Below, one piece after another: positions 48,025-57,630 of a stretch of 64,000 nucleotides of DNA. The notes below the pieces were generated by a model. It had not been told where the DNA came from and searched no databases. It saw nothing but the letters and a program-made list of their open reading frames with translations. The stretch spans positions 1,116,001 through 1,180,000 of the forward strand of contig NZ_QHHQ01000001.1 in assembly GCF_003258595.1 (NCBI RefSeq), read 5' to 3'. Position numbers and translations under genes: made by a program. Origin of the DNA: Acuticoccus sediminis. GTDB taxonomy: Bacteria > Pseudomonadota > Alphaproteobacteria > Rhizobiales > Amorphaceae. Positions within the stretch are counted from its first letter, which is position 1. Every line of letters starts with the position of its first letter.

Positions 48025-50767
48025 CACCGCCCTCGGCGACGTTCCCGGGACGGCGGTGGTGCGCCTGTCGCGGGTCGGCCTCGCCTACGGGAGGGTCCGG
48101 GCGCTCGCGGACGTGTCGCTTCGGATCGCCCCGGGTGGCCTCGTCGGCTTCGTCGGCCCGGACGGGGTGGGCAAGTCGAGCCTCCTGGCGCTGGTCGCCG
48201 GGACGCGCGTCGTGCAGCAGGGCGAGGTTGCCGTGCTCGGCGGGTCGATGGCCGATGCCCGGCATCGGCGGGCGGTCTGCCCGCGCATCGCCTACATGCC
48301 GCAGGGCCTCGGCAAGAACCTCTACGCGACGCTCACGGTGGCGGAGAACATCGACGTGTTCGCCCGCCTGTTCGCCCTGCCGCGGTCCGAGCGGCGGCGA
48401 CGCAGCGCCATGCTGACCGAGCGCACCGGCCTCGCCCCGTTCGTCGACCGGCCGGCCGGCAAGCTGTCGGGCGGGATGAAGCAGAAGCTCGGCCTCTGCT
48501 GCGCGCTCATCCACGACCCGGACCTTCTCATCCTCGACGAGCCGACGACAGGCGTCGACCCGCTCTCCCGGCGTCAGTTCTGGCGGCTGATCGACGAGAT
48601 CCGCGCCGAGCGTCCCGGCATGACGGTCCTCGTCGCGACCTCGTACATGGACGAGGCGGCGCGCTTCGACCGGCTGATCGCGATGGACGCGGGCCGCATC
48701 CTGGCGGACGCCCCGCCCGCCGCGCTCCTCACCAGCACCGGGGCGGCGACGCTGGAGGAGGCGTTCGTCGCGCTGCTGCCCGAGGGGCGCCGGGGCGGAG
48801 AGGGGCCCGTCGAGACCCAGCGCCTGCCGGACCATCCGGCCGTCGCGATCGAGGCGGAGGGGCTGACCAAGCGGTTCGGCGACTTCACCGCGGTCGACCA
48901 CGTCACCTTCAGCATCCCGCGCGGCGAGATCTTCGGCTTCGTCGGCTCGAACGGCTGCGGCAAGACGACGACGATGAAGATGCTGACCGGCCTGTTGCCG
49001 GCCGACGAGGGGCGCGCCCGGCTGTTCGGCCGCGAGGTGGACACGCGCGACCTCGCGACCCGCCGGCGCGTCGGCTACATGTCGCAGTCCTTCTCGCTCT
49101 ACGGCGAGCTGACGGTGCGGCAGAACCTGGAGCTGCACGCCCGCCTCTTCAGCATCCCCAAGGGTGAGATCGCCGGCCGCGTGCGCGAGACGGCCGAGCG
49201 CTTCGGCCTGACCGGGGTGATGGACGCGCTGCCGGAATCGCTGCCGCTCGGCCAGCGCCAGCGCCTCTCGCTGGGCGTCGCGATCATCCACCGGCCGGAG
49301 ATCCTCATCCTCGACGAGCCGACGTCGGGGGTGGATCCGATCGCGCGGGACGGCTTCTGGCGTGTCCTCATGGAGCTCTCCCGGCGCGACGGGGTGACGA
49401 TCTTCATCTCCACCCACTTCATGAACGAGGCGAGCCGCTGCGACCGCATCGCGCTGATGCATGCCGGGCGCGTCCTCGTCACCGGCGCGCCCGACGAGAT
49501 CGTCGCCTCCCGGGGCGCCGCCTCGCTGGAGGACGCGTTCATCGCCGCGCTGGAGGGAGCGTCCGCCGACGCGCCCGCGCGCGCCGCCCCACCGGCGATT
49601 CCCGGGCCGCGGGAGGCGCCGCCGAAGGTGCCGCCGGCGTCCGCCTTCGACCGCCGGCGCTTTGCCAGCTACGCCGTCCGGGAGGCGCTGGAGCTGAGGC
49701 GCGACCCGATCCGCCTCACCCTCGCGACGATCGGCAGCGCGCTTCTCCTCGTGGTGATGGGCTACGGGATCAGCCTCGACGTGAACGACCTCACGGTCGC
49801 CGTGCTCGACCGCGACCGGACCACCGTCAGCGAGGACTATGCCCTCAACATCGAGGGATCGGCCTACTTCGATCCAAGGCCGCCGCTGACGAGCTACGCC
49901 GACCTCGACGCGCGCATGCGGGCGGGCGAGATCAGTCTCGCCATCGAGATCCCGCCGGACTTCGGCCGCGACCTCGCGCGGGGGGCGGCGCCGGAGATCG
50001 CCGCCTGGGTCGACGGCGCGATGCCCACCCGCGCCGAGACCATCGAAGGCTACGTCAGCGGCATGCACGCGGGCTGGTTGGCGCAGCGTGCCCGCGAGAG
50101 CGGGGCGGACGTCGAGACCGGCCTCGTCGAGATCGAGACGCGTTACCGCTACAACCCCAACGTGGAGAGCATCGTCGCAATCGTGCCCGGCGTGATCCCG
50201 ATCCTGCTGATGCTGATTCCCGCGATGCTGGGCGCGCTCAGCGTGGTTCGGGAGAAGGAACTCGGCTCGATCGTCAATTTCTACGCGACGCCGACGACGC
50301 GGCTCGAGTTCCTCCTCGGCAAGCTCGTCCCCTACGTCGTCCTCTCGACGGCGAGCTTCGTGCTCCTCGTCGGGCTTGCCGTCTTCGGGTTCGGCGTGCC
50401 GCTCACCGGCAGCTTCGCCACGCTGCTGCTGGCGGCCGGCCTCTACACGGCCTCGGCGACGGCGCTCGGCCTCGTGTTCTCGACGTTCATGCGCAGCCAG
50501 ATCGCGGCGATCTTCGGGACGGCGATCCTCAGCATCCTGCCGGCGGTCAGCTTCTCCGGCCTCGTCGACCCCGTGTCGTCGCTGGTGGGCGTCGGCCGTT
50601 TGATCGGCGAGGTCTATCCGACCTCCCACTTCATCACGATCTCCCGGGGAATCTTCTCCAAGAACCTGGGCCTTGCCGACCTCGGCGTGGAGTTCGGCGC
50701 GCTCGCTCTCGCGATCCCCGTCCTCGTCGGCGTCGCGGCGGTGTTCCTGAGGAAGCAGGAGCGATGA
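48017..50767 (+). CDS. Double ATPase-permease ABC protein, RbbA-like
   Basis: 916 residues, close to E. coli RbbA (about 911). Two ABC ATPase domains followed by an ABC-2 membrane domain. NBD1: Walker [13 protein letters not shown], signature [12 protein letters not shown], Walker [17 protein letters not shown]2: Walker [13 protein letters not shown], a degenerate signature [12 protein letters not shown], Walker [14 protein letters not shown]. The membrane part (about 555-910) has a large periplasmic loop and five or six helices, ending [23 protein letters not shown]. RbbA in E. coli is described as ribosome-associated ATPase, but its permease part and operon with HlyD/YhhJ fit an exporter. 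Overlaps the next gene by 4 nt. Confidence 0.92.
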   Translation: MSDTALGDVPGTAVVRLSRVGLAYGRVRALADVSLRIAPGGLVGFVGPDGVGKSSLLALVAGTRVVQQGEVAVLGGSMADARHRRAVCPRIAYMPQGLGKNLYATLTVAENIDVFARLFALPRSERRRRSAMLTERTGLAPFVDRPAGKLSGGMKQKLGLCCALIHDPDLLILDEPTTGVDPLSRRQFWRLIDEIRAERPGMTVLVATSYMDEAARFDRLIAMDAGRILADAPPAALLTSTGAATLEEAFVALLPEGRRGGEGPVETQRLPDHPAVAIEAEGLTKRFGDFTAVDHVTFSIPRGEIFGFVGSNGCGKTTTMKMLTGLLPADEGRARLFGREVDTRDLATRRRVGYMSQSFSLYGELTVRQNLELHARLFSIPKGEIAGRVRETAERFGLTGVMDALPESLPLGQRQRLSLGVAIIHRPEILILDEPTSGVDPIARDGFWRVLMELSRRDGVTIFISTHFMNEASRCDRIALMHAGRVLVTGAPDEIVASRGAASLEDAFIAALEGASADAPARAAPPAIPGPREAPPKVPPASAFDRRRFASYAVREALELRRDPIRLTLATIGSALLLVVMGYGISLDVNDLTVAVLDRDRTTVSEDYALNIEGSAYFDPRPPLTSYADLDARMRAGEISLAIEIPPDFGRDLARGAAPEIAAWVDGAMPTRAETIEGYVSGMHAGWLAQRARESGADVETGLVEIETRYRYNPNVESIVAIVPGVIPILLMLIPAMLGALSVVREKELGSIVNFYATPTTRLEFLLGKLVPYVVLSTASFVLLVGLAVFGFGVPLTGSFATLLLAAGLYTASATALGLVFSTFMRSQIAAIFGTAILSILPAVSFSGLVDPVSSLVGVGRLIGEVYPTSHFITISRGIFSKNLGLADLGVEFGALALAIPVLVGVAAVFLRKQER

Positions 50768-51882
50768 ACGGCGCGGCGACGATCTGGCGCCTCGGGATCA
50801 AGGAGCTGCGCAGCCTCGGCCGCGACCGGGTGCTCCTCGCGCTGGTGCTCTACTCGTTCAGTCTCGGCATCTACGCCGCCGCCGAGCATATTCCCGAGAC
50901 GCTGCACCGTGCGCCGATCGCCATCGTCGACGAGGACCGCTCGCAGCTCTCGACGCGGATCGCCGCCGCGTTCTACCCGCCCCACTTCATGCCGCCGTCC
51001 GAGATCACGGCGGCGGAGATGGACCGCCGTCTCGACGCCGGCGACGTCACCTTCGCGCTCGTCCTGCCGGTCGGGCTGCAGCGCGACGTGCTGCGGGGCG
51101 AGCGCCCGGCGGTGCAGCTCAACGTCGACGCCACCCGCGTCTCGCAGGCCTTCACCGGGGCAGGCTACATCGCCGAGATCGTCAGCGGAGAGGTCGCCGC
51201 GTTCGTCGCGCGCTACCGCTCAGTCGCCGAGGCTCCCGCGGAGCTGACGATGCGGGCCCGGTACAACCCGCTCCTCACCTTCTCCTGGTTCGGCGCAGTG
51301 ATGGAACTCGTCAACAACGTCACGCTGCTGTCCATCATCCTCACCGGCGCGGCGCTCATCCGCGAGCGCGAGCACGGGACCATCGAGCACCTCCTCGTCA
51401 TGCCCGTGACGCCGCTCCAGATCATGCTCGGGAAGGTGTGGGCGATGGGGGCGGTGGTGCTCGCGGCATCGGCCGTCTCGATCGCGCTGGTCGTCCGTAT
51501 GGTGATCGGGATGCCGGTGGAGGGGTCGGTCGCCCTCTTCCTCGCGGGGGCGGGGCTGCACCTCTTCGCGACGACGTCGCTCGGCATCTTCCTCGCGACG
51601 CTCGCCCGGTCGATGCCGCAGTTCGGGCTCCTGACGATCCTCGTCATCCTGCCGCTGGAGATGCTGTCAGGCGGCCAGACCCCGCGCGAGAACATGCCCG
51701 AGGCGATCCAGGCCATCATGTCCCTGGCGCCGACCACCCACTTCGTGACGCTGTCGCAGGCCATCCTGTTCCGTGGCGCGGGAATCGAGGTGGTGTGGCC
51801 GCAGTTCCTGGCGCTCCTCGCCATAGGCACTGCGCTCTTCGCCGCGGCCCTCGCCCGCTTCCGCGTCGCCATCGCGCAGTAG
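50764..51882 (+). CDS. ABC-2 type permease (YhhJ-like)
   Basis: 372-residue permease that would pair with the RbbA-like protein. One N-terminal helix ([22 protein letters not shown]), a periplasmic domain with the ABC-2 family [19 protein letters not shown], then five helices from about residue 170 ([70 protein letters not shown]). ATGA overlap with the upstream gene. Last gene of the three-gene exporter operon; the FixK-like gene is convergent 31 nt later. Substrate unknown. Confidence 0.92.
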   Translation: MNGAATIWRLGIKELRSLGRDRVLLALVLYSFSLGIYAAAEHIPETLHRAPIAIVDEDRSQLSTRIAAAFYPPHFMPPSEITAAEMDRRLDAGDVTFALVLPVGLQRDVLRGERPAVQLNVDATRVSQAFTGAGYIAEIVSGEVAAFVARYRSVAEAPAELTMRARYNPLLTFSWFGAVMELVNNVTLLSIILTGAALIREREHGTIEHLLVMPVTPLQIMLGKVWAMGAVVLAASAVSIALVVRMVIGMPVEGSVALFLAGAGLHLFATTSLGIFLATLARSMPQFGLLTILVILPLEMLSGGQTPRENMPEAIQAIMSLAPTTHFVTLSQAILFRGAGIEVVWPQFLALLAIGTALFAAALARFRVAIAQ

Positions 51883-51913
51883 CGGGGGTGGGCCGGCGGG
51901 GAGGGGGCCGGCG

Positions 51914-52594
51914 TCAGGCGCAGAACCGCCCGCGCGCCGCGCCGTCGCCGTCGTCCTGCGCCAGCGCCTGGAGCGCCGCGCGGTCGCGGATCGTCACGGT
52001 GTCGCTGCGCGGCAGGGCGATGATGCCCAGCGTCCTGAGGCGCGTGATCGCCCGGCTCACGGTCTCGATGGTGAGGCCGAGATAGTCGGCCATCTCGCTG
52101 CGGCTGATCGGCACCATGAAGGTCTCGGCGCCGCCCGAGGAGCGCGACGAAATGTCGAGGAAGCACGCCGCGACACGGCCGATCGCCGTGCGGCTGCCGA
52201 TCACCATGAGCCGGTCGCTGAGACGCGACTGCTCCAGCGTCAGCGCCTCCAGCAGCCGCCGCGCGGTCACCGGGCTCTCGTCGATGGCCCGTTCCACGGC
52301 CGCGCGCGCGATTCGCCGCACGACGGTCGGGCGCACCGCGATGGCGCTGAAGCTGTAGTTCTCCTCGTAGCCGACGCCGACATATTCGCCCTTGAACCGC
52401 AGGTCCTGGATGATCCGGCACCCGTCGATCCCGGTCCGGTAGATCACGACGACGCCGTTCACGATCATGAACATCGCCTCGGCGGGGGCGCCTTCGTGAA
52501 AAATGTGCTCGTGGCTGCCGACCCGGGTCAGAGGCGTCGCATGAGAAGAAAAGGCGCTGTGACTGGCGGGATGTGTGGAAAGTGAAGCGATCAT
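51914..52594 (-). CDS. Crp/Fnr-family regulator, FixK-like (no Fe-S cysteines)
   Basis: 226 residues: cyclic-nucleotide-binding-like sensor (about 20-110), dimerisation helix (RRLLEALTLEQSRLSDRLMVIG) and a Crp winged helix (SRSEMADYLGLTIETVSRAITRLRTLGII). The recognition helix has E177-x2-S180-R181, the residues FNR and FixK use to read TTGAY half-sites. Unlike FNR there is no N-terminal cysteine cluster; only C59, C144 and C225 exist, so it cannot bind a [4Fe-4S] cluster in the FNR manner. The ATG at 52594 is chosen for GAGGAGG upstream. It is the best candidate to bind the TTGA(T/C)-N4-(A/G)TCAA boxes in this window. Divergent from the response regulator gene. Confidence 0.9.
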   Translation of the reverse strand: MIASLSTHPASHSAFSSHATPLTRVGSHEHIFHEGAPAEAMFMIVNGVVVIYRTGIDGCRIIQDLRFKGEYVGVGYEENYSFSAIAVRPTVVRRIARAAVERAIDESPVTARRLLEALTLEQSRLSDRLMVIGSRTAIGRVAACFLDISSRSSGGAETFMVPISRSEMADYLGLTIETVSRAITRLRTLGIIALPRSDTVTIRDRAALQALAQDDGDGAARGRFCA

Positions 52595-52736
52595 GACTGC
52601 CTCCTCGAACCAGCCGGGAAACCGGCTCTTTCGTTGAAGCAGATCGACATCGCAGGGTTTTGCCTCCAATGTGTCAGTCGCGTTGCTGGCTGATGTTAAT
52701 GAACAAGGGTTCTTTCAGGGTAGGCGGACGTTCGTC

Positions 52737-53489
52737 ATGCACACCGCGTGCATTCTGATTGTTGATGACGACCCGAAGGTCCGCTCCCTGATGCGGCGGT
52801 CTCTGGAGCCGGAGGGCTTCGAGGTCGACGAAGCCGCCGACGAGCCGGACCTGCTGGCACGGATGGCCGAGCGCCGCTACGACCTCATCACCCTGGATCT
52901 CGGTCTTCGCGGTACGGACGGCCTCGAGATCGCGCGCCGCCTCCGACGGACCAGCGACACGCCGATCATCATGGTCACCGGCAAGGGCGACGTCATCGAC
53001 CGCGTCGTCGGACTGGAGGTCGGCGCCGACGACTATCTCGTCAAACCGTTCCATGTCCGCGAGTTCGTCGCGCGGGTGAGGACCGTGCTGCGCCGGACGA
53101 TCAAGCCGGCGGAACCGGCCGAGGAGACGGCGAATGAACCCGGCGATCCGGGCTACGTCATCGGCGAGCTGAAACTGCTCGTCGCCGACCGCGTGCTGGT
53201 CGGGTCGGACGGTGAGCCGATTTCGCTGACCGAGGGGGAGTTCGCCATCCTCGCCGCCCTCGCGCAGGCGCAGGGGCGTGTGCTGACGCGCGAGGCGCTG
53301 ATCCTCGCCCGCGGGGACGACGTCGACGCGTTCGACCGCGCGATCGACAGCACCGTCGCGCGGCTGCGCAAGAAGCTGCCGCCCGACACGATCGCCACCG
53401 TCCGGCAGGTCGGCTACAAGATCGGCGTTCCCACCGAACCTGCGACGTTCACGAAATCCCCCAGCGGCGTCCGCCACATCCTGCTCTGA
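52737..53489 (+). CDS. OmpR-family response regulator
   Basis: 250 residues. Receiver domain with ILIVDDDPKVRSLMRRSL acidic pocket, phospho-acceptor D54 (LITLDLGLRGTDG), TGKGDV Thr and VKPFHVREFVARV Lys; then an OmpR-type winged helix (ISLTEGEFAILAALAQAQGRVLTREALILA ... IDSTVARLRKKLPPDTIATVRQVGYKIG). No gene-internal kinase pair; the FixL-like hybrid kinase two genes away is the nearest candidate partner, although classical FixL signals to FixJ, a NarL/FixJ-type regulator. The start was set at the ATG at 52737, just before the first receiver strand; a GTG at 52671 is possible. Confidence 0.9.
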   Translation: MHTACILIVDDDPKVRSLMRRSLEPEGFEVDEAADEPDLLARMAERRYDLITLDLGLRGTDGLEIARRLRRTSDTPIIMVTGKGDVIDRVVGLEVGADDYLVKPFHVREFVARVRTVLRRTIKPAEPAEETANEPGDPGYVIGELKLLVADRVLVGSDGEPISLTEGEFAILAALAQAQGRVLTREALILARGDDVDAFDRAIDSTVARLRKKLPPDTIATVRQVGYKIGVPTEPATFTKSPSGVRHILL

Positions 53490-53502
53490 CGCCCCGCACC
53501 GT

Positions 53503-53516
53503 TTGACGGTTGTCAA
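53503..53516. promoter_or_regulatory. FNR/FixK-type box upstream of the BON gene
   Basis: TTGAC-GGTT-GTCAA, perfect palindrome of half-sites, 13 nt after the response-regulator stop and 73 nt before the BON ATG at 53590. Confidence 0.8.
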
Positions 53517-53589
53517 TCCTCGGCGCCCGCCGCGCGGCAGGGTCAAGCCAGGGCTGGCCCATGACTTGGGCGCGAGGGAGCAAGCAGCC

Positions 53590-54240
53590 ATGCGAAGCGA
53601 CAGGGACATCAAGAACGACATCCTGGCCGAGCTCGAGTGGGACCCGGAGGTCGAAATGGCAGACATCGGCGTGACCGTCGTCGACGGCGCGGTCACTCTG
53701 TCGGGCAGCGTTCCGTCCTATCCGGAGCGCAAGGCCGCCGAGCGCGCCGCCAAGCGCGTCAAGGGCGTGGTGTCGATCGCGGAGGACATCCGCGTCCGGC
53801 CCGCCAACGCGCCCTTCTGCGACGACAGCAGCCTCGCAAAGCGCATCGCCCACGTACTGGAGTGGGACCCCGCGCTGCCGCACGACCTCATCCAGGCGGA
53901 GGTGCGCGACGGCGCCGTGACGCTCACCGGCGAGGTCCAGTGGCACTTCCAGCGCGAGCTGGTGGAGGCCCACGTCACCCGCATCGGCGGCATACAGTCG
54001 GTGACCAACCTCCTGACCGTGACCCCGCATGCGGCCAGGCGCGAGGTGAAGCGCGAGATCGTCCGCGCCCTCCACCGCAACGCCGACGTCGAAGCGGCCA
54101 ACATCGACATCGACGTCAAGGACGGCGTGGTGAGCATCGGCGGGCAGGTGAAGGCGTACTACGAGAAGGAACTCGTCAAGAACGCCGTCTGGAAGGCGCC
54201 CGGCGTCACCGCGATCGAGGACCACATCAAGATCGGCTGA
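53590..54240 (+). CDS. Triple BON-domain protein (OsmY-like)
   Basis: 216 residues built from three consecutive BON domains starting near residues 3, 78 and 149; each has the pattern V-x-DG-x-V-x-(L/I)-x-G-x-V (VVDGAVTLSGSVPSY, VRDGAVTLTGEVQWH, VKDGVVSIGGQVKAY). BON domains bind phospholipid or other envelope components; OsmY is a periplasmic stress protein. No signal peptide is seen here, so it may be cytoplasmic. GAGGGAG lies 9 nt before the ATG at 53590. Perfect FNR/FixK box 73 nt upstream; convergent with the FixL-like gene. Confidence 0.9.
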   Translation: MRSDRDIKNDILAELEWDPEVEMADIGVTVVDGAVTLSGSVPSYPERKAAERAAKRVKGVVSIAEDIRVRPANAPFCDDSSLAKRIAHVLEWDPALPHDLIQAEVRDGAVTLTGEVQWHFQRELVEAHVTRIGGIQSVTNLLTVTPHAARREVKREIVRALHRNADVEAANIDIDVKDGVVSIGGQVKAYYEKELVKNAVWKAPGVTAIEDHIKIG

Positions 54241-54292
54241 CGGCACGGCCCGGGCACAGCCGACGCGCGGCCGTGACAATCGGGACCGGGGC

Positions 54293-56257
54293 TCAGGCCG
54301 GCGTGTCGAGGGCCGCGCGGACCGCCCGCGCGAGCTGGTCCATCGAATAGGGCTTGCGCAGGATCTGGTCCGCGGAGAGCTGCAGCTTGCCGTGCCACGA
54401 CACCAGGTCGGGCCCGGCGTAGCCCGTCGTGACCAGAACGCGCAGCCCGGGCCTCTCGGCCCACGCCCGCCGGGCCAGCTCGAAGCCCGACATGCCGTCG
54501 CGCATCACGATGTCGGTGAACATGAGGTCGACCTCGGGGATCGTCCTGAGCCGCTGCAGGCCGTCCGTCCCGCTGCCGGCCTCGACCGTCCGGTATCCGA
54601 GCTCCCTCAGGCGCGTCGTCGCGATGCGCCGCACCCGCGCATCGTCCTCGACGACGAGGATCATCTCGCCCTTCCCCCTGGCGGCAGCCGGCATCTCGGC
54701 CCGGGACGGATCGCCGGCGTGCTCCTCCTGGTCGGCCCGGGGCAGGTAGAGCGTCACGGTCGTGCCCCGCCCCAGGGCACTATCGATCTCAACATGCCCC
54801 TTGGACTGCTTGACGAAGCCGTAGACCATGGACAGGCCGAGCCCGTTGCCTGTGCTCTGCGCCCGGGTGGTGAAGAACGGCTCGAAGGCATGATCGCGCA
54901 CCTCCTCGGTCATCCCGCAGCCGTTGTCGGCGACCTGGACCACGACATAGCGGCCGAGGCGGACGTCCGGGTGGCTCAGCGCGTAGCTTGCGTCGATCTC
55001 GCCATCGAACACCGAGAAGACGAGGCGGCCGCCGCTCTCCATGGCGTCGCGTGCGTTGATCGCGAGATTGAGCAGCGCGGTCTGAAGCTGCGCGGTGTCC
55101 GCGACGGCCCTGCCGGGCGTGCCGCGCACGTCCACGACGATCTCGATGTCGTTGCCGAGCGTGCGGCTCAGCATCGAGGCGACCCCCTTCACGAGCTCGG
55201 CGAGGTCGATCTCCCTGGGATCGAGCGACTGCTTGCGTCCGAACGAGAGGAGCTGCGAGGTGAGCTGCGTTCCGAGATCGATGGCCTCCCGCGCTTCCTT
55301 CAGCGCCGTCGGGTCCGGCCGGTCCGGCCTCGCCTCGATCAGCTCGAGGTTGCCGGAGATCACAAAGAGGAGATTGTTGAAGTCGTGCGCGATGCCGCCG
55401 GTGAGCTGGCCGATGGCCTCCATCTTGTGCGCCTGCCGCAGTTCCTCCTCGATCCGCATCCGGGCCGACAGGTCGCGGATGAAGCCGATGAAGATGCGGT
55501 GGTTGGCCACGCGCGCCTCGCCGACGGACAGCTCGACCGGCATCGTCCGGCCGTCCTTGGTCTGGCCCTTGACGACCCGCCCGACGCCGATGATGCGGCG
55601 CTCGCCCGTGCGCAGGTATCGCTCGAGGTAGCCGCCGTGCGCCTCGCGGTCGCCGTGCGGCATGAGCATCGACACGTTCCGCCCCACGGCCTCGGCGGCC
55701 GTGTACCCGAACAGGAGCTCGGCCGAGCGGCTGAACGACTGGATGACGCCGGTGGTGTCGATGACGATGAGGGCATCGGGCGCGGTGTCGAGGATGACCT
55801 GGAGGAGGGCGGCCTGGTGACGGCCCGCGGCGGTCGACTGCTCGGCGATCGACCGTGAGACCTGGTGACGGATGGCGAGCAGCGCGGTGCCCCACAGGAC
55901 GACGAGAGCGGCCGCGCGGTAGATCACCGTCTCGACCGGGCCGGCCGGCGGCGTGACCGGGGTCATCGCATAGCCGATCACGGAGCACAGGCTGCCGGCG
56001 ACCGCCAGAATGAGCGTCGCCCTCGGCGAGGGGAGCCAGAACGCCGCCAGCACGGGGATCGAGTAGAGGACGGCGACGGCATTGAGCTCCGGCTTCGCGA
56101 GGTCGATGCCGAGGAACAGGGCGTCGGCGATGAGGCCGACGGCGACCATCACGGCCGATCGCCTTACGGGGTCCGTCGCCGGCGCGAGCGAAGGTCCGGC
56201 CTGGGCGAGGCAATGGGACGGGGCGCCCGGATCCTCACTGGGATCGTCACGGGCCAT
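54293..56257 (-). CDS. FixL-like haem-PAS hybrid sensor histidine kinase
   Basis: 654 residues. Four hydrophobic segments (about 34-52, 59-75, 79-97, 111-130), a PAS domain (about 145-265), a HisKA-type phospho-His H291 (GGIAHDFNNLL), HATPase (GLGLSMVYGFVKQSKGH) and a C-terminal receiver (MILVVEDDARVRRI ... MFTDIVMRDGMSG). The PAS segment EAHGGYLERY followed by RIIGVGRVV aligns with FixL: H207 matches the proximal haem ligand (H200 in Bradyrhizobium FixL) and R227 the distal R220, with the same 20-residue spacing. It therefore likely senses oxygen through haem. The ATG at 56257 follows AAGGA. It differs from classical FixL by the fused receiver. Confidence 0.88.
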   Translation of the reverse strand: MARDDPSEDPGAPSHCLAQAGPSLAPATDPVRRSAVMVAVGLIADALFLGIDLAKPELNAVAVLYSIPVLAAFWLPSPRATLILAVAGSLCSVIGYAMTPVTPPAGPVETVIYRAAALVVLWGTALLAIRHQVSRSIAEQSTAAGRHQAALLQVILDTAPDALIVIDTTGVIQSFSRSAELLFGYTAAEAVGRNVSMLMPHGDREAHGGYLERYLRTGERRIIGVGRVVKGQTKDGRTMPVELSVGEARVANHRIFIGFIRDLSARMRIEEELRQAHKMEAIGQLTGGIAHDFNNLLFVISGNLELIEARPDRPDPTALKEAREAIDLGTQLTSQLLSFGRKQSLDPREIDLAELVKGVASMLSRTLGNDIEIVVDVRGTPGRAVADTAQLQTALLNLAINARDAMESGGRLVFSVFDGEIDASYALSHPDVRLGRYVVVQVADNGCGMTEEVRDHAFEPFFTTRAQSTGNGLGLSMVYGFVKQSKGHVEIDSALGRGTTVTLYLPRADQEEHAGDPSRAEMPAAARGKGEMILVVEDDARVRRIATTRLRELGYRTVEAGSGTDGLQRLRTIPEVDLMFTDIVMRDGMSGFELARRAWAERPGLRVLVTTGYAGPDLVSWHGKLQLSADQILRKPYSMDQLARAVRAALDTPA

Positions 56258-56493
56258 GTTCGTTTCCTTCATCATGAGAGCCGTGGTCCGCCAATTCAGG
56301 AGAACATATCGCCAAGTCGTGTCGAGGTCCCGTCCGGGCCGCGTCCCGGCCGAAGGCGAACGCCCCGCCGCCGGCCCGCGGCGCCCGTCCCGATGCGGCG
56401 TCACCGGGACGGGCGCCGGGCAGGCGTCCCCGTCCGGTTCGAAAATTCGCGCTGCCGGCCGCGCCGACCCCGCCGCTTGCCCCCCACGCCCCG

Positions 56494-56726
56494 ACCCTGT
56501 CATCCGGCTGCGCCGTCGTGCCCCGTCATCCGGCTGCGCCGCCGGACCGCGTCATCCGGCCGCGCCGCCGGGCCCCGTCATCCGGCTACGCCGTCGGGCC
56601 GCGTCATCCGGCTACGCCGTCGGGCCCCGTCATCCGGCTGCGCCGCCGGACCGCGTCATCCGGCCGCGCCGCCGGGCCCCGTCATCCGGCTACGCCGTCC
56701 GGCCGCGCCATCTGGCCTTGTCGCCG
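56494..56726. repeat. 26-bp tandem repeat array
   Basis: Eight near-identical 26-bp units and one degenerate unit. The core GTCATCCGGC recurs at 56499, 56525, 56551, 56577, 56603, 56629, 56655 and 56681 (exact 26-bp steps), with a decayed copy at 56707. Units alternate between two versions (CCCCGTCATCCGGCT and CCGCGTCATCCGGCC types), a higher-order 52-bp period. Since 26 is not a multiple of 3 it is not a protein repeat. Confidence 0.95.
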
Positions 56727-57269
56727 CCTCGAAAGCCGAACGTCGGCGGCCCGCCTCAACGTCGGCGCGACTTTCTGCCGCCGGCTTCGGCGCCCCGACG
56801 CGTTCCGGACGGCACCGTACTGTTTCCCTCACCACGCCGGTCGCATCGCTCCCGAGGTGTCCCCCGGATGCGGTGCCCCGATCCGATGCCTCGGGGCACC
56901 CCACGTCCGGCCGTACCGCGCGGGTTCCCCGATGCGCTGTCCCACTCCCTCGCGGCGGGGAAAATTTGTCTCGCCCGGCCGAGACCATGAAGTCGTGTAC
57001 TCCCGGGAGAATTCGAGCGTCGCGGCCCCGACGGGGCCACAACTCCGGCGAGAGACGGTGCCGGCGGCCACCGCCGGTTCGCCCCGTCGATCACCCGGCG
57101 AAACTCGCCGGGAAATCTCGTGCGGGCCGCCAGCGCGCCGGCGCAGCGGCGAACTTCCGGTACCGGACTCGGATGATAGACCACCCCGAGAGGCGCGACT
57201 TGCGATTCGTCAATCGCCGATCCTAAGCCGGCGTCGTTGCGCCCGGCGCACCTCCTGGTGACACCTTCC

Positions 57270-57374
57270 CGACGCCCGACGCCCGACGCCCGACGCCCGA
57301 CGCCCGACGCCCGACGCCCGACGCCCGACGCCCGACGCCCGACGCCCGACGCCCGACGCCCGACGCCCGACGCC
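57270..57374. repeat. (CGACGCC)15 heptamer array
   Basis: Fifteen perfect copies of CGACGCC in 105 bp. It resembles a microsatellite prone to copy-number change. It lies 180 bp upstream of the tRNA-Gly gene. No spacer structure, so not a CRISPR. Confidence 0.97.
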
Positions 57375-57555
57375 CCGCCCCCTGCCGCCTCGCCCCCGGC
57401 GGAAAACGTCGACGATCGTGAAGACGCGGTTCCTTTCCTTCCGCCTTGCGCTTGATCAGGAAGATCGGAGTGCTGTAGATGTGTGGGATCGACGGCTCCC
57501 GATGACGCGGAAGGGCGGAACACGTCCGGTGCCGAAACGGTGGTGCTGTCGATAG

Positions 57556-57630
57556 GCGGGTGTAGTTCAGTGGTAGAACGCAAGCTTCCCAAGCTTGATG
57601 TCGTGGGTTCGATCCCCATCGCCCGCTCCA
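57556..57630 (+). tRNA. tRNA-Gly (anticodon CCC)
   Basis: 75 nt including an encoded CCA end (57628-57630). Acceptor stem GCGGGTG pairs with CGCCCGC (one G-T wobble); D arm GTTC...GAAC; anticodon stem CAAGC/GCTTG with loop TTCCCAA giving anticodon CCC at 57588-57590; T arm GTGGG-TTCGATC-CCCAT. It resembles E. coli glyU. No integrated element follows its 3' end. Confidence 0.96.

Larger units (their letters stand above)
56258..57555. other. Long intergenic region with tandem-repeat arrays
   Basis: About 1.3 kb without a supportable gene: a 26-bp array (56494-56726) and a heptamer array (57270-57374). Open frames through it read repeats as peptides and have no family resemblance. The segment 56730-57260 between the arrays holds nothing I recognise. 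Confidence 0.6.

Noticed and set aside
52634-52647. FNR-like box (TTGAA-GCAG-ATCGA) between the fixK-like gene and the response regulator
   Set aside because: Both half-sites carry mismatches, so autoregulation cannot be claimed from it.
55865-57226. 453-residue plus-strand frame opposite the FixL-like gene
   Set aside because: It is antisense to conserved kinase codons and runs through the 26-bp array; no family resemblance.
57556-57630. Genomic-island attachment site at tRNA-Gly
   Set aside because: No integrase, no direct repeat of the tRNA 3' end and no change of gene content was seen nearby.
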